Assembly: GCA_903945175.1 (NCBI GenBank)
Contig: CAJAUM010000070.1
Coordinates: forward strand, 43,595 to 107,594
Direction of reading: 5' to 3'
From: an uncultured Bacteroidales bacterium
GTDB taxonomy: Bacteria; Bacteroidota; Bacteroidia; Bacteroidales; FEN-979
DNA: 64,000 nt
Shown: positions 63,461 to 64,000 of the stretch, piece by piece
How the letters are laid out: each line of letters opens with the position of its first letter
Position numbering within the stretch: the first letter of the stretch is position 1
Notes under the pieces: generated by a model
The model's database searches: none
Seen by the model: only the letters and a program-made list of their open reading frames with translations
What the model was told of the DNA's origin: nothing
Position numbers and translations under genes: made by a program

Positions 63461-63545
63461 TTAACATAACATGTAGTTATAGTACAAGCCACTGCATTTT
63501 TATTTTTTCGGGTGTGCCTTGTCCTATAACCAAATTATGTTAAAT
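63461..63545. repeat. attC-like imperfect inverted repeat
   Basis: The arms are 63461-63492 and 63512-63543. Matching blocks in order are TTAACATAA/TTATGTTAA (outer), GTTATAG/CTATAAC (inner) and ACAAG/CTTGT, with unequal unpaired spacers of six and four bases between outer and inner blocks. GTTAAAT at 63539-63545 fits the integron GTTRRRY core; the opposite arm has AATTAAC, one off RYYYAAC. The layout of paired R and L boxes with an asymmetric spacer is that of an integron attC site, but no integrase or second site is in view. Confidence 0.45.
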
Positions 63546-63782
63546 ATCCGGTTAGTAGCACGAGAGGTTTGAGAGGGTGCTTTTCCAGCGTTTCCCGGAA
63601 CCGGCATGACGTGCAATTTGAGTTTGCTGCCTGCGGTAGTGGTTTATTACCATTCACGGCTTGCACAGTCTTGGGCTGCTGTTGGCACAGGCATTTCGAT
63701 ATATCACTCCACCAGCCCAATCCTCGCCGCTCATTGCCCTTGACCAGAATATACCGGCAGCATGGGTATGCCAGCCTTTGTC

Positions 63783-63822
63783 GCTGCCTGCCCCCGTTAA
63801 AAAAAAAACGGCGGCAGACAGC
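63783..63822. repeat. 16-bp stem hairpin with poly-A loop
   Basis: GCTGCCTGCCCCCGTT and AACGGCGGCAGACAGC pair at 14 of 16 positions around an eight-A loop. On the minus strand the loop is a T run between the arms rather than after them, so it is not a typical terminator. It lies just downstream of a minus-strand frame that enters from the right edge. Confidence 0.5.
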
Positions 63823-63829
63823 AGTTTGT

Positions 63830-64000
63830 TTATTCCGGATGCAAAGTTTGTTTGATCACCTGCTGCACCCTAAAAGCTGATAATTTTTCAGCCATCGCAA
63901 AACGAGTAACTTTTTTACTCAGCCTTTCAACTTGCTCCGCCTTCAAAATTCCAGCTTTTCGGATGCAGCAAGTGATCATGGTACGCCAGCGGAGCAACAG
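63830..64000 (-). CDS. Possible C-terminal end of an ORF entering from the right edge
   Basis: A minus-strand frame is open from the window edge to a TAA at 63830-63832, giving 56 residues that end EQVERLSKKVTRF, then VQQVIKQTLHPE. The helical, charged composition looks protein-like, but nothing is recognised and the length is short. It could be the end of a real gene or chance. Confidence 0.3.
   Translation of the reverse strand: MLLRWRTMITCCIRKAGILKAEQVERLSKKVTRFAMAEKLSAFRVQQVIKQTLHPE

Larger units (their letters stand above)
63190..63829. other. Gene-free stretch with strong inverted repeats
   Basis: About 640 bases in which no reading frame has recognisable protein character. It contains an attC-like inverted repeat at 63461-63545 and an A-loop hairpin at 63783-63822. 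Composition shifts to higher GC after 63340 relative to the formyltransferase. Confidence 0.6.

Noticed and set aside
63535..63720. 61-residue minus-strand ORF near the right edge
   Set aside because: It covers an arm of the inverted repeat and has no protein-like features.
63569..63880. 103-residue plus-strand ORF near the right edge
   Set aside because: Low-complexity composition, spans the A-loop hairpin, and shows no recognisable motif; treated as non-coding.
59000..64000. Second att copy of the tRNA 3' end
   Set aside because: I searched by eye for the CCCCGGGCGGG core and saw none, so the right end of the element was not placed.

Overview
The window comes from a member of the Bacteroidota, probably an anaerobic or microaerophilic Bacteroidia. 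The signs are a type IX secretion C-terminal sorting domain, gliding-type GldF/GldG transporter genes, the zinc-cysteine-less Tgt and short MoaA variants typical of the phylum, and TAnnTTTG -7 boxes with very short leaders. No rRNA gene and no complete tRNA gene was seen.

Positions 1-15600 are core housekeeping and envelope genes in small mixed-strand units: a truncated GT2 glycosyltransferase, tgt, a GT39-type membrane glycosyltransferase, an LptF/LptG permease, ispE, a di-haem cytochrome c peroxidase lipoprotein, ung, a tiny lipoprotein, an outer-membrane-like protein, birA, radC, a polysaccharide deacetylase, a large DUF2723 membrane protein, gpmA and a REP-associated (Y1) transposase.

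Positions 15658-29166 form a redox and signalling block on the minus strand. NuoE-like, NuoF-like and 1233-residue NuoG/GltD-like subunits resemble an electron-bifurcating transhydrogenase (Stn-like) rather than a formate dehydrogenase, because the large subunit lacks the molybdenum-ligand motif. A ferritin-like protein follows. Two paralogous giant proteins flank the block; each joins receiver-like domains to an ATP-grasp (PPDK/PEP-synthase N-terminal) domain without the phospho-histidine domain. Next come a 1448-residue secreted T9SS protein with eight Ig/PKD-like repeats and gdhA.

Positions 35160-49041 hold a flippase, a DUF4340-GldG-GldF transporter unit, mgsA, an SAM hydroxide adenosyltransferase-like gene, a PhoH ATPase, a molybdenum-cofactor operon (ModE-like regulator, moeA, moaA, moaC, MOSC-Mog fusion), and an SGNH/MBOAT/acyl-carrier-protein surface acylation unit.

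Positions 49239 to at least 61136 are an integrated phage-like or satellite element. It starts in the 3' end of a tRNA gene (probably tRNA-Leu), carries a tyrosine integrase and an excisionase-like protein, then a replication/recombination module: SbcC-like ATPase, RecT, MBL-fold hydrolase, a small protein ending in an SSB-type tail, a replisome-organizer-like protein, a primase-helicase and a VRR-NUC-like nuclease. An ImmA/IrrE + DUF4411 toxin-antitoxin pair follows. No virion genes are seen. AT-rich cargo (a GNAT-like acetyltransferase and a formyltransferase) comes next, then about 640 bp without a gene that contain an attC-like inverted repeat. No second att copy is in view, so the element probably continues beyond the window.

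A genome habit runs across both core and element: intergenic tandem heptanucleotide arrays at six places, with one heptamer family (GTCACGY) shared between the core chromosome and the element.
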